A stretch of DNA of 64,000 nt, from the NCBI RefSeq assembly GCF_023159225.1, contig NC_063166.1, positions 78,269,785-78,333,784 of the forward strand, read 5' to 3'. Below, one piece after another: positions 31,351-42,235 of this stretch (position 1 is its first letter; each line of letters begins with the position of its first letter). This DNA is from Perognathus longimembris pacificus. Taxonomy: Eukaryota > Chordata > Mammalia > Rodentia > Heteromyidae. The position numbers were made by a program, and so were the translations under genes. The notes beneath the pieces are model-generated. The model did no database searches, was not told the DNA's origin, and saw only the letters and a program-made list of their open reading frames with translations.

Positions 31351-31811
31351 TAAGAATATTATTTTTGAAGTGGAATTATATTAAGCATTTCTACCTGAGC
31401 AAACAGGGTTAGGTATATTATCTTTAGGGGGAAAAAAAACCCCCAACATCAAGAGGAATTAAAACAGAACAATGAACATGAGCATAATCTCTTTAGAAAA
31501 GATTGATAACCACATTCAAAAAAAATATAAAGTTTTAATTCTTCACTATTAACCATGAAGAACAATCAGATGTCAGGACGGGCTTCCTTTGTGGGAGTTA
31601 ATGTCTTAATTGATGCTCTCAAATCTGAGTAGCTTGAAGCAGTAACATTATTCAGCCAAGCCCGCCCCTGTGTTGGAGAAGTGTCTCGGGGCTCCAGCAC
31701 CTCACGTGTATACGGTGATGGCAGGGGCCAGAGGAGGGAGAATGCTGGGAGAGAAAGCTGTAGGGTCTAAAACAAACTGATCCCAAAGTGACCTCGCCCT
31801 GGCCAGGGGGC
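31351..31811. other. Unassigned AT-rich DNA
   Basis: AT-rich to about 31660 with no recognised repeat, then G+C-richer. The AT-rich part resembles the candidate regulatory blocks elsewhere but has lower motif density. Confidence 0.35.
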
Positions 31812-31850
31812 GGTCACGTGACCACACTGTGGGGGGGGCAGTCACGTGAC
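31812..31850. promoter_or_regulatory. Twin GTCACGTGAC palindromes in a short tandem duplication
   Basis: The 10-mer gtcacgtgac occurs at 31813-31822 and again at 31841-31850, 28 bp apart start to start, each inside a near-identical context ('gtcacgtgaccac' both times). The first is also part of the 12-bp palindrome ggtcacgtgacc. This is the exact consensus of CLEAR-type sites bound by TFEB/TFE3/MITF and also suits USF. Binding is not shown by the sequence. Confidence 0.6.
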
Positions 31851-31894
31851 CACGCTGTCAGTAGAACTGCTGATCTGACCTCCCTGCTTACTCT

Positions 31895-32060
31895 GAGTTG
31901 GGTCTCAGAAATCACTTATTTCCACCGTGCCTCAGTTTCTCCACTAGCCAAATGAAAACCGAAACATTGCTTTGGTGCATTGTGAGAATAGAATGTGACA
32001 GTCCGATGTTAGCAACAATGGTATCATGCACCCCTATAAAATATGAAGTATTATTTATGC
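31895..32060 (+). mobile_element. MIR SINE remnant
   Basis: 'gtgcctcagtttctccactag' followed by an AT-rich end 'aatgaaaaccgaaacattgc' and 'gtgagaatagaatgtgacag' matches the MIR 3' half (cctcagtttcctcatctgtaaaatgggga theme). Old and diverged. Confidence 0.5.
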
Positions 32061-32831
32061 ATGTGTGCTTAACCTAAGAAGTGACATACTATTTTCCCAG
32101 TGGTAGTAGAAAATTGTCACACACACACAACAACAACAACAAAAACAAGTCATCTCATTCCATTCTCATGAAAACTTTGATCATGTCAGACTTTAATTGC
32201 TGTTGGACTAAGGCCACTCAATGATTCCGTGTGAGCCTGGAGGGCTGCTCTCCAGAGCACTCTCCTCCTGTGCGGGATGCCAGGGCCTTGTGACAAGTGA
32301 CAATACCCACACTGGGAGCTGGGAGGCTTGAACGGTGAGGTCAGAGTCCACGCCCTGGGAAGCACGCAGAGTGGGGGTCACGAGAGGCCTGGGGCATGGC
32401 CGGGGGGCCCAGCTGAAGGGTAGGAAGGGAGGGATGGGGCAGAGGTCACACTCTGGAGGTGTGGCCTGCGAGAGGGGGTCAGGGGAGGAGAGGTCCAGAC
32501 AGCAAAGGCCATCTGAGGACAAGGCGACACAGGGCCTGGGGGGAGGGGGAGACTCTGGAGGACAGAGTATCTGGAAGGACAGAAGGACGGACACAGTCTC
32601 TGAGCCTGCTCACCCCACCCCTAGGGCTCAGGCTTTGCTGGTCTCTGCAGGGCTTGAGGCCCAGATATTCCCGTGATTCAGGCTTGGCCAGTCAGGTACC
32701 CTAGGACTCTGGTCACATGATTGATTCGGGAATGGCATGTGCCCCAGTCAGAGCCAATCCTGGGCCTTCATTGGGAGAACAGGGAGAGGCGCTGTTGGCC
32801 AGGGGACCTGGGCAGCGTGAAGTTAAAATAA
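32061..32831. other. Unassigned DNA, possible CCAAT-type old repeat
   Basis: An imperfect CA-rich run lies near 32118-32142. The stretch 32700-32770 has 'tcacatgattgattcggga' and 'gtcagagccaatcctgggc', similar to an old repeat theme with 'gggccaatcagag'. I give this low weight. No gene is supported. Confidence 0.4.
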
Positions 32832-32936
32832 ATGAGTAATCTCAGCCTTTAGGAGGCAGGAGCGGAAAGATCTCAAGTTCAAGGACAGCCTGGGCTACAT
32901 GGGAAGATCTTGTCTCAAAAACAAAAAATTGTGTTG
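32832..32936 (+). mobile_element. B1-type SINE, 5'-truncated
   Basis: 'gtaatctcagcctttaggag', 'ttcaaggacagcctgggctac', then 'gatcttgtctcaaaaacaaaaa', a clear B1 monomer with its A-rich tail. The first ~15 bases are missing. Confidence 0.85.
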
Positions 32937-33639
32937 TCATAGGCTGAGGCGAAAGAGTCTCCTGGTCCCTGGATCCGACCATGCTCAAGGCCAGCTCATC
33001 CTGGCCTTCCCTGGGCAGAGCCAGCAACGCCTTGTTGTTTAAGCCAGTTGGACCCTGGTTTTCTGTCACTCAGAACCACATGCCTCCACAAAGTGGCTTT
33101 GAAGACTGACATTCTTTTCCCATGCAGTGGACAAATGGTTCCTTCGCCCTGTGAAGACCTGTGACAGGTGTGTGGGACCCGAGTCGAATCAGCTGAGTTC
33201 TCAGATTCAGTCCCCACCCCTCAGAAACCGGGAGCATTGTGTGGGAGGAGCCTCCCCAGCCTTGGGTGCCAGTGACGGACAGCTGGCCTACCCTGGCCAC
33301 GCCCACCGCACAGAGGGGCCAACCCACTCTCCACAACCCCCCGGGGACAGCCGGCTGCGATGACAAAATAAATAAATAAATAGTGGAAACCCTCAAGTGT
33401 GTTTTCTCTGAATGCATCAAGGTAGGTAGTTCTCACATTAGAATCCTATCGCTCCTTAAATTACCTAGAAACAAAAAATCAATCCTTTATTTACCACAGC
33501 TGAGTAAAGAAAAAGAAAAAAGAAGTACTCCGAGGAGAAAGTGCTGAAGTGTCGCTCAGCGAGACAACTCCGTGACAGAGTGAACAGGGAATGGGGTGAC
33601 CTGAGACCCGCCCCCCCATCACCCCCAGCCAGTGCCTGT
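32937..33639. other. Unassigned DNA with (AAAT)n
   Basis: A (AAAT)n run lies at 33364-33382. The 116-codon minus-strand frame 33070-33420 has a hydrophobic start that is only the translation of this AT run. No gene. Confidence 0.45.
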
Positions 33640-33890
33640 GCCCTCTCTTGACGCCTTACGCCATCGTCCCAGAATCTGGACTTCTTTCTGACCGAGTGAC
33701 GAGAATCAAAGCACGGCAGATGCCGCGGCTGGGCTCTGCGTGGGTTTTCAACACCACTTCTGTAATTGAATGTTTGAGATCACTGGTACACTGGATTTGT
33801 GAGGGACTCCCGTTTGCACTCCAGGGGTGAAGTTTGAGTTTCTGTGACTGCCTCCATGAAAGCTGCTTGCTTGATGTCCTTGCTTTTTGG
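33640..33890. promoter_or_regulatory. Candidate conserved non-coding element
   Basis: Repeat-free block with balanced composition between G+C-rich neighbours. It contains 'ctgtaattgaatgtttgaga' (33760-33779), with a TAATTG core, and 'gaatcaaagcac' (33706-33717, TCF/LEF-like). No sustained open frame. Confidence 0.33.
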
Positions 33891-36079
33891 GGGAAAAAAA
33901 AGAAAAGAAAAGAAAAAGGAAAGGATCTCGGGGCTGCTGACCCGCGTTTACAGTTGCTTCCACTGCAATGGGAACATACATTCATCCACAGAATGGCCCC
34001 CACAGCCCTGGGTCTGCACCACAGACTCCAACGCGCCTGGCTGCTTCTTTCCAGAGTCCTCAACTCCGTGTCCCGAGCTCCTTCCCGACCTGCACGAGCC
34101 TGGCGGCTGCGGGCTCAGACCTGGCATCCGTACGTCTTCCTCCCGGCCAGGCCCGAGCAGCTGGTGCCCCACACAGCCTTCACCTGGGCATCTGCGGGGC
34201 CGGGGCCCGTTCTGCTGGCTTCCTGGTAACCGCTGACAAGACTGAGCAGAACACAGAGGCATTGCTTTGCTTCAGAGGAAGAGAATGGGATTGTAAATCA
34301 ATGGGAAGGCCCGTGGTGTTGGTGAGCACGGAGGGAGGGTGCTCCTAGCCTTGGAGAGAGAGAGAGCTGGTGACGGATGCAGAAACTCTACCCTGCTTCT
34401 GAACATCCTGAGAAGTGGGGAAGGGGAGAGGAGCTGGGCTGGAGAGAGGCACCGAGTCAGGATGGGAAGGGTGTGGTGGGTGGTGGTAGCCGTTCCCAAT
34501 GGCTGCCTTCTCTCCTCTCGGTGTACAGTTTCCTGAGCACACAGCCTTGGAGGATGAGAGCCACGTTCGCCATCCAGGCTTGCCCCTAGATGTGGCCGCG
34601 GTTAGCAGAATATAAACCTAGACACTCTGTTCAGATTCTGAAAAGTGTCTCACTGAAGGAGGATCCCCTCCGGCCATCACTCTGCCCCCTCCTGCTGGTG
34701 GGGGGCGGGTGCCATCGTGGGAAGCCATGGCGGGGGGCCTGGGCTCTGTCACAGGAAACACTGGCTGCAGCCTGTCCATGCCTGTAAGACACAGTGACCC
34801 ACGAAACTCATGGACAGGGGACCTCTCCGGTCTCGTCTCGGTGGGTGGGGTGGGGCGAGCATTGCCACGATGTGCAATCCTGGGGTCCATTCTGAGTGGG
34901 CTGGGGGCACAGAAAGACTGGAAGAGGTGTCCCTAAGTAGGAACTTTCCAGTCCCGTGGGCCCCATCGTCCTATCCGCAGTCTGATCAACACTGGTCGAA
35001 TGGAAGACGCCGCGGCCGCGCGGGCGGAGAGACGCGGGGTGGAGCCCGTGCTCGCGGATCGGTGCTGGGATATGGAAGCTCTGAGGGCTTAGAGGCCTCG
35101 GGTCGGTGTCATCGCCGCTGTGGTCGTCATAAGGTCACCTTGTCATTGGGCATTTCCCATCTGGGGTGGCCGATGGGGAGCCCAGTGCTGGGCGGGAGTC
35201 GGGAGAGGAGGGTGAGGTGGGGTATTTATTCTGCGGATAACCTGGGGGGGGGGGGGCTCCTCCCAGCTGGGCCACGCATGCTCCTTGGTCTCCACGCTCC
35301 CTGTGGCCGTCTTTCCCTCCCTCACGCCTCTGTCCGCATTTCCTCTGCTCCCCCCACGACCCACGTGGAGTGGCTGTTTGACATGACTACCCCACTGGTG
35401 CAGCTATCCTCCATCCAGTGGGAGGAAGGACGTCAAGACAGGACACATGTCAGCTGACGGCCTGGGATCGGTTTCCCCAAAATTGCCCGTGTCTGTGAGC
35501 CCTTACAGTGTCATCATGTGTCTGGCAGGTCTGACATTGACCCCGGGGAATACCTACCTATCCACCCCGGCCCCTCGCTGAGCTCTAAGAAGAACGCAGA
35601 CGAGAGCCAAACAAGCATTAACGAATGCTTTCCCACCAATGCCAATGGACGCCGGGCAATCAGATGCACAAAGCCCACAGTGCCCAGCACCTCAGCACCT
35701 CGCCTGTCAGGCTTCGTTTCTCATGCCCTCATTCTCCAGGCACTAAGTAAGCCCCGCCCCCCCGGAGCTGTCAGGTACGGAGTGGGGGACGGGGGGAGAC
35801 TGGCCTCAGGAGCCAGGACCTGATGGCTCCGTCCCCGCATCCCTCCCCCCGAAGGACAGCCTGCCTCATCGCTTCCTCCCCCGGGCTCTCTGCGGCTCTG
35901 ATTTAGAAATTCCAGACAACCCATCGAGAGTTCTTTATTGCAGCAGCGGGCGACTGATCTACAATAACACGGAAAAAGATAGGGGTCCCCGTGCGGAGAC
36001 AGCAGCTGCAGCTTCGAGTGGAAACCGGAGCTCAAGTGTGTACAAGACCCACCTGCTGGGGGCCGGGATCTCAGCCCCC
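33891..36079. other. Unassigned DNA with a small CpG-dense patch
   Basis: A run of A/G (33893-33923) may be an orphan tail. CpG is dense at 34995-35125. A 13-G run lies at 35244-35256. The 215-codon frame 34810-35457 has no domain. No interspersed repeat is recognised with confidence. Confidence 0.45.
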
Positions 36080-36400
36080 GCGCCCGAGTCGACCCAGACG
36101 TCCCAGGTCAATTATTTGACATTCTTGGTGTCGCTGAGACTCGGGGTTCCTGACAGATGGCTGGGGGCTGTGTTTACAAGGCTTGCCACGGGGGCTTGTC
36201 CCTTGGAGTGTATCTTATTCGGGCATTTATGTCAATGAACGGATTCATTTTAAAGCAATCGAGATAGTAGAGACTCTTGGATCACGGCCGCTGGCTGTGT
36301 TCAGCTCAGCTGGGTCACTATAATTTGGGACAATGGGTTTGGAGGCAGCTGGATTACAGTCTGATATTTGCTATTTCTTTTACGTGTGTGTGTGCGTAGC
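36080..36400. promoter_or_regulatory. Candidate conserved non-coding element
   Basis: Repeat-free. Contains 'gtcaattatttgacattc' (36107-36124), with an inverted GTCAA...TTGAC arrangement, 'catttatgtcaatgaacgg', and 'cactataatttgggaca'. AT-rich relative to neighbours and without an open frame. Confidence 0.36.
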
Positions 36401-36949
36401 ACTTCACACTCGATGTGGCCACTTGCACTGATGCATTGACCAGAGCAGGACAGTGGGAGAGATCAGGGAGAGGCAGGAAGGGCACCCATGTGTTTAGCTT
36501 GTGCTTGTCCAAGGGGTTCCATGCTATGAATGTATGGAAGGACTAACTTGTCCATTAGGGAGCATCCTGGGATCTAATTGTCTCTGGAAGCATCCTCAGA
36601 CATCCCCCAAGGTGCGCTTTCCTGATCTAGTTGAGTCTCCGTCTAATCAAGGGGCCACCAGGAGCCACCATGCTGGGTGCCAAGGCAACGCGTGGCATCT
36701 GGGATCTGAGCAGGAACAGAACACTGGGACATTAAGGAAATTGAAAAAGGAAAAACAAAGGAAAAGGAAAAACCTGGTGCTAAACACTGACTTCCTAACA
36801 ACCACACAGAAGAGCACCGCCCGGCAGTGGTCCTGGCCTTTGATGGTTTGCTGGCGTGGGAGGCCCTGGCTGGAGTCTCAGGGTGGACACCCACCACTCC
36901 ATTCCATAGCCGTGTTCCACGACACCCGAGCTGCGAACAACAATCAACC
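36401..36949. other. Unassigned DNA
   Basis: A short GT/TG patch is seen near 36382-36396. No gene; the 152-codon frame 36501-36959 is unsupported and runs into the next SINE. Confidence 0.4.
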
Positions 36950-37185
36950 TGCCGGGTGACAGTGCTCACGCCTGTAATCCAGGCCACTCAGGAGGCTGAG
37001 ACCTGAGGATCACGGTATGAAGTCTGCTCAGCAGGAAAGTCTGTGCGACTCTTCAATTAACCAGCCAAAAGCCAGAAATAGAGCTGTGGCTCAAGCGGTA
37101 AAAAAAAAAAAAATGAAAAATGCCCAGGCCCTGAGTTCAAGCCTGAGTACTAGCACGAGTAAAACAAAACCAACCAACCAACAAC
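36950..37185 (+). mobile_element. B1/Geo-type dimeric SINE
   Basis: 'gccgggtgacagtgctcacg' then 'cctgtaatccaggccactca' for the B1 half, 'agctgtggctcaagcggt' for the Geo monomer with an internal A run (37100-37113), end 'ccctgagttcaagcctgag' and an AAC-rich tail. Confidence 0.82.
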
Positions 37186-37829
37186 ATCTGTGCTGGGACA
37201 AGTGGCTTTCCTTCTGAAGGCATGACACGATCGGCTCCCAATAAAGACCCCAAACCCTCAGCCGGACTGCGTGCGGGGCCCCTGGCTGGCAAAACCGCAC
37301 ATGCGCTGTCGCATCTCATTGCAGAGGAATCAAACGTGTTCCGTGGAACTCCACCGTGAGAGCGGGGGCTGGGGGAGGGCAGAACCCAGCCTCTGATTTC
37401 CCTTTCCCTCTGTCTGTTTTTGCTTTCTCGTTTTAATAAAACATGAAGGGTGACCACACTGGCTGCTAGAGTCCCGTAATCCCGAGAGTAATCTTGGAGC
37501 TGTGTGACGAAATGCCACCCCCTACCCCCTTCCTAAACATCAGGCCTTTTCTTCGGCCATCTCTTCTCTTCCAGAGCCCCAACCCTTTCCTTTGAGGGTG
37601 ACCTTACTGAGCCTCAAGACTCTGTTCAAATCTCACCTTGATACAGATTTTTCTTTTCATCCTTCTTGGAGTCACCCTGGGGCACTGTGTCCTCAGAAAC
37701 GTCTGCGTTGTGAGTTTGGTGACAGGTGTCAGTTTATGACAGCCCTTTCTTCGCCTGGGAGCCAGGATAAGAGGATTTTTTTAAAAAAAAATGTTTTGAC
37801 ACCGGCTTGCTCGTCCTCAATGCTCTGTA
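37186..37829. other. Unassigned DNA
   Basis: No repeat or gene recognised. T and A runs are present at 37779-37790. Confidence 0.4.
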
Positions 37830-38110
37830 TGCACTGAACAGACTTTCAAGGGGAGAATTTTAAGAGATATCAAATTATTGCTTAACTTCAAAATATTTTG
37901 ACAATTCATCATAGACACCGCTACAGCAAAATATCTCCCACTTAGCCTCCCGTAAGTGGAATTAGCCGGAGAATTTGCGATCCTTCTTTTCAGCGTGATT
38001 AGCATATTATTCCCTCCCAGGAAAGTGATTCTCTTAACTCCTCACTCTTTCCATCAAAAACGGATCGATGGCTCATCAGCCTTCTGTGAGAGACCGGTGG
38101 AGGCCTTTCT
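37830..38110. promoter_or_regulatory. Candidate conserved non-coding element
   Basis: AT-rich block free of repeats with 'tatcaaattattgctta' (37868-37884), 'gtggaattagccggaga', 'cgtgattagcatattat' (37994-38010) and TCATCA motifs. Several TAAT or ATTA cores fall in under 200 bp. It starts after the spurious frame at 37592-37837. Confidence 0.4.
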
Positions 38111-38269
38111 GATCCTGGCAGAGGGCTGCCGCTGAAGAGCTTCCCGATTGCCAAGAATCACCTGCAGGGGCCTGCGCACAAACCCAGATTCCAGTCAGGA
38201 GCACCACGATCTTCAAAGGTCTCACAGCCTTGGGAGTAATGTGCCAAGAAGATCGAGACGGCCGTTGCG

Positions 38270-38484
38270 AGCACGGTGCTGGTGGCTCACGCCTATAATC
38301 CTACCTACTCAGGAGACCTGAGGATCAGGGTTCAAAGCCAGCCCAGTCAGGGAAGTCCAGGAGACTCTTATCTCCAGTAAACTACTCAGAAAAAGTGGCA
38401 CTGTGGCTCAAGTGATAGAGTGCTGGCCTTGAGCAAAAGAAGCTCAAAGACAGTGTCTAAGATCTGGACACACACACACACACT
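38270..38484 (+). mobile_element. B1/Geo-type dimeric SINE with (CA)n in its tail
   Basis: 'gtgctggtggctcacgcc', 'ctcaggagacctgaggatca' (short deletion), the linker, then 'actgtggctcaagtgatag' and 'ttgagcaaaagaagctcaaa'. The tail is (AC)n at about 38467-38482. Confidence 0.85.
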
Positions 38485-39285
38485 AAGAAGGCCACTGTGG
38501 AATGCTAATTTCTGATGGTGTTTTGAAGGCAACAACACTTCCCGGTTGTTTCTGTTCAGGAGAAAAGGGCACTGTTGAGTCTTAGGCCTGCCCCATCCCT
38601 GGCTGGGAGCCATGTGCCACCGGAACACATTTGAGTCTTTGTGGCTAGCAGCCCCGGCTCCAGCCATCATCCATCATAGCCTGGGTGATGGATGCAGCCC
38701 TTGGCCTGCGCACACTCAGCTAACAGAGCCTATCTGTCTGGAGCCCTTGGCACCAAACACAGAGGCCTGAGGAGCCCCTGGTGGAGGCAGGGCGGGGCTG
38801 GCAGCCTCCCGGGTTTGCCCTCCCCTATTGCCCTGTCCAGGTGGAGCAGACAGTGAGGTATGGAGTGCATCCCTCCAGGGGGGCTGGGATGCTGGCAGCT
38901 CTGAGCCCCGGGCTCTCCTGGGCCCCCAGGGAACATGGGGAGACGAGCCCTGGAGAAGAAGTGGGGGTGGTCGTCAGTTTCTCTTCACCTTTTCCTAAGG
39001 ACACAGAAGACTTGTCTGGCCACTGCTGAGAGACCCTCCCTCTCCATCAGGAGAAGCTTCCAGAAGTACACAGATGATGACCTGTTATTTTTAAGCAGGC
39101 TGGTGCCTGACTGTTCAAATTCACACTAGGCATCTGTCTTCTATGTATAAACATTGAGTTCTATCTATTTCTATTTCTATCTTTTGATTCACTGAAGCTT
39201 GCTAATCAGAGTAGCAACCCTAACGCTCTCACTGAGCAACAGCTAATGGCAACTTCTTCACAGAGGTGCCCGGCTAGGCTGAGGA

Positions 39286-39287
<2 letters not shown>
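38485..39287. other. Unassigned DNA
   Basis: No recognised repeat or gene. 'ctatctatttctatttctat' near 39160-39182 is a short simple repeat. Confidence 0.4.

Positions 39288-39344
<57 letters not shown>
39288..39344. repeat. (CA)n microsatellite
   Basis: About 28 uninterrupted CA units. Confidence 0.95.
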
Positions 39345-39346
<2 letters not shown>

Positions 39347-39654
39347 CATATCCCCACAGGCACAAGGCCAAGGCCTAATATTGAAATACAAAGACTGGGA
39401 AGATGGGAAGATAGGAGGTGGGAGACAAGATGGCGGAGGAGAGACAAAATGGTGGAGGGGATGGAAGAAGAGCAGGAAAAAGAATGTGAGACTGAAAGGC
39501 TGCTGCTGTCCAGCCTCAGCGGTGAGTTTGTAAGACATCCGAAGCCAGGACTATGTTCTCAGCAGCTCAAGACTGGCAGCTCCATAGGCATGAGGGCTCA
39601 GTGTTCGGTTCATTTCTTCGATTTTTTTTTTGTCTCAGCTATTGGCATATCCGT

Positions 39655-39712
39655 AATCTATAGCCAATACCTGACATATAAGAGACGCTTAAGAAATATT
39701 TGCTGAATAGAA
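39655..39712 (+). mobile_element. MIR 3' end remnant
   Basis: 'acctgacatataagagacgct' (split) followed by 'taagaaatatttgctgaatag' fits the MIR 3' theme 'gcctggcacatagtaggtgctcaataaatatttgttgaatg' (in parts). It is short and may instead be a related old repeat end. Confidence 0.4.
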
Positions 39713-39911
39713 TAACACATCAGAGAATGAGTAGATTATGGAAGACTCTGAGCCTCAAGTAGACATTCCTCCAAGGAAGCTAGGCCAATGAAAACTCGTG
39801 ACATGGTTGTGAGGGAAATTAGGAGTATCGTTACCATAAGTCACCACCTGTGGATGGCTGTTACTGAAAGGAACAAACAGAAAAGGCAAATGGCAAGTGC
39901 TGGTAAGAACG

Positions 39912-40446
39912 TGTTGGGGTTTTTAGCCTCCCGTGCTCTCCTGACCTGCGGGAGAGAGGGGAAAACATGCCCCAATCGGACGAGCCAAAAAAAGGAAAGG
40001 GCAGACAGACTGCCCACACCCAGCCCCCCTTTCGTCGGAGGACAAACAGACAGTCCAGGAGCCAAGTCAGTGCTAAGACTCACTTTATTGGGAGAAGGGA
40101 GCCGCTCTTAAACAGGTCAGAGAGCGGCGGAAGGGGAGGGGTACGTGCACCCATGTAGGGGCTGTGAAGGGAGGCCTGAGCTGTCCGTCAAGGGCAAAGG
40201 GCCGAGGGACCAAGCCTAGGAGGCGGCCTAATTCTACGTCACAGCCCACAAGACCGCCTCTAGGTTCATCTCCAGGTGCCATCTTGGCCACACGTGTTCC
40301 CAAGGCTGGGAGGTGGGGCCAGCTAGAACCGCCTTTCCGGGTTTTCGGGTTCTGGGTAATAGCCACATGGCCCCAGGGGCTGGGAAAACAGGCGGGGCCA
40401 ACTAATTGCCTCTTAATGCAAGGCATCCGGGCAGGCATGCCCCACA
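39912..40446 (-). mobile_element. Solo LTR, class II (ERVK-like), well preserved
   Basis: The 535-bp segment begins TGTTGGGG and ends CCCCACA, so both ends have the TG...CA LTR form with near-matching inverted termini. It is flanked by perfect 6-bp duplications agaacg (39906-39911 and 40447-40452), the target size of class II (IAP-like) retroviruses. On the minus strand a TTTAAG TATA-like box (40107-40112) is followed by AATAAA (40084-40089). No internal retroviral sequence lies next to it, so it is a solo LTR left by recombination between two LTRs. It is inserted in the L1 fossil. Confidence 0.85.
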
Positions 40447-40622
40447 AGAACGTGGAGAGATCGGGAACCATTGTGCACTCCTGGTGAGAATCTATAATGG
40501 TGGGCTAGTATGGAAAAAGAAAAAGTAACACTTATGTAGTACATATAAGACCCTAGGATCTTTCCCCATCATTGAAAAGGGGGGAAAAGTAAACATAGGA
40601 TTGCTATATGATCTAGCAATTC

Positions 40623-41191
40623 TGAGGTGGTAGACAAAATAGGATCTATGGTTGCCAGGGGTACCCATAAATGTCCCAGGACTCCCCTCCCAATTCCTCA
40701 CCACAGGACCAGAGCAATGTCCCTCAGACATTTGTCACCCAGACAGATGGGTGTTGGGTCACTGTAATAAGGACGCTTGCTCCACATGTAACTAACACTC
40801 CCCTGGATGGCCCAGGCACAGCAATGCAGGTCACCGTGCGTAAGTGAACTTTCAGAGCCACTCTAACTGATGCTTTATGTGTATGCACTACTTAATATCA
40901 TCACAAAATGAGTTGTCCAACTGTTACATCACCATCACCTGCCACTCAAAACCGTCCATCACAAAGAACCCCTCCTGTCAGAGGAGCCCTTCAACCCTCT
41001 CCTCAGCTCAGACAAATCACAGTATCCTAGACGGCCTTTCCCTGAGGCCTTGGGGCTCAGGCTGCTCCCACGCCGCCCAGTGGGTTCACCCTTCAGTTGC
41101 TCTTTACTTGTGCTTCCCTCTCCATTTTGTGTGTTTTGCTCAGTTCTTTGTTCAAGACACCAAGAGCCTAATCAAGACCATCACCCAATCA
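40623..41191. mobile_element. Probable older solo LTR in the same L1
   Basis: The segment interrupts the L1 match exactly: L1 text stops at 'ctagcaattc' and resumes at 'caatgctacttctggg'. It starts TG (40623) and ends CA (41191) and is flanked by near-identical caattc (40617-40622) and caatgc (41192-41197), as for a decayed 5-6-bp duplication. 'ttttgctcagttctttgttc' near its 3' end resembles the R/U5 region of old ERV LTRs. Class is unresolved. Confidence 0.6.
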
Positions 41192-41570
41192 CAATGCTAC
41201 TTCTGGGAATAGATCCCCAAGAATTGATTTAAGACACTTGAAGGGGGGAGGTATCTATATACCTATGTTCACAATAATACTTGCGATGTGCAAATGATAG
41301 AAACAAAAAGTATCCATTGACAGAGAACCGAAGAAAGATGGTCTATGTCCACAATGGGAATATTATTTATCCTCAAAAAGGGAAGGAAATTCTAACCCAT
41401 GCTCTATGGGTGAACCTTGAAGACACTGTGTCCAGTGAAAGGAGAGATTCTGCAGGATTCACCTCACTTGAGGAACACATTCATGGAAAATTGAGAGGGG
41501 GTGGGGAGAAGGGTAATTTGCCAGGGTCTGGGGGCAAAGGGAGCGGGGAAAAAGCATTCACAGAGCACTA

Positions 41571-42081
41571 AGCTCCATATTTGAAAAGATGAAGGGAGTG
41601 TGGATGGATGGCTGCGATTGCACACTGTGATGAGGGTTAAGGCCACAGGATTTCCACTTGAAGATGGGTAAAGTGGCAAGTCCCACCATGTTCCTTTCAT
41701 CGCAATGACCAAGCAGAGGCTGGGGAGTAGAGGGCGGGGGGCGGGGGACAGGTAGGAGGGAGCTGTGGAAAGGAGCACAGTCCATTCAGAGCTGCCATCT
41801 TCCCTGAGCAAACGTCGGCTTGAACCAGAAGCGATTCTGTTATTCGTGTCGTCCATTGCTTTCCCCGCCCACCTGCTTTGCTGCCCTGGCCTCAAGCCCG
41901 GTGACCCCCATCTCATGCTCTGTACCCCTTTGCGCCCCCACTTCTCATCCCTTGGTGCATCCCGGTGCTGCAGGCTGCGGGGGACCCCACCTCTTAGCAC
42001 AACGTGGAGTCTCAGACCCCTGCGGCAGGCATGATCAGCCAGAGTCGGGACGAGAACTCACACCCCTCGCCGGGTCTGTCA
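41571..42081. other. Unassigned DNA
   Basis: G-rich at 41728-41747. The 178-codon minus-strand frame 41464-42000 overlaps the L1 remnant at one end and has no domain. No gene. Confidence 0.45.
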
Positions 42082-42235
42082 CCTTTCCATTGCTGTCACA
42101 AAACACCCGGCAGGGGCAACTTAGAAAGAAGAAAGGTGTATTTCACCTCATGGTTTGGAGGCTCCAGGCCCTGCCCTGTCTTTAACATTGGAGTCTTGAC
42201 AGCGGCCTCGGAAGTGTGTTGGTAGTGACCCAAGA
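42082..42235 (+). mobile_element. Degenerate old repeat, same family as 4019-4215
   Basis: 'attgctgtcacaaaacaccc', 'ggcaacttagaaagaagaaa', 'tttcacctcatggtttggagg' (in parts) and 'gctccaggccctgcc' follow a known old mammalian theme of a tail-like cassette ('gtgacaaaatacc... acttaa... ttcattttggctcacagtttc', in parts). Its partner lies at 4019-4215. Family name not assigned. Confidence 0.45.

Larger units (their letters stand above)
39740..41570 (+). mobile_element. Ancient L1 3' region, split by two LTR insertions
   Basis: Three pieces are collinear with mammalian L1 3' ORF2/3' UTR: 39740-39911 (for example 'gacattcctccaaggaag', 'ggatggctgttactgaaagg'), 40447-40622 ('attgtgcactcctggtgaga', 'ggattgctatatgatctag') and 41192-41570 ('ctacttctgggaatagatcc', 'tatgttcacaataatac', 'ggaaggaaattctaaccc', 'gtgaaccttgaagacac'). 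The gaps are exactly the two LTRs at 39912-40446 and 40623-41191. No intact reading frame remains. Confidence 0.75.

Noticed and set aside
36670..36740. A Kozak-like 'gccaccatg' start at about 36664-36672
   Set aside because: The frame from this ATG stops within about 25 codons, and no splice or homology support exists.
39912..40446. A full endogenous provirus
   Set aside because: Only LTR sequence lies between the 6-bp duplications. No internal region is present, so it is a solo LTR.
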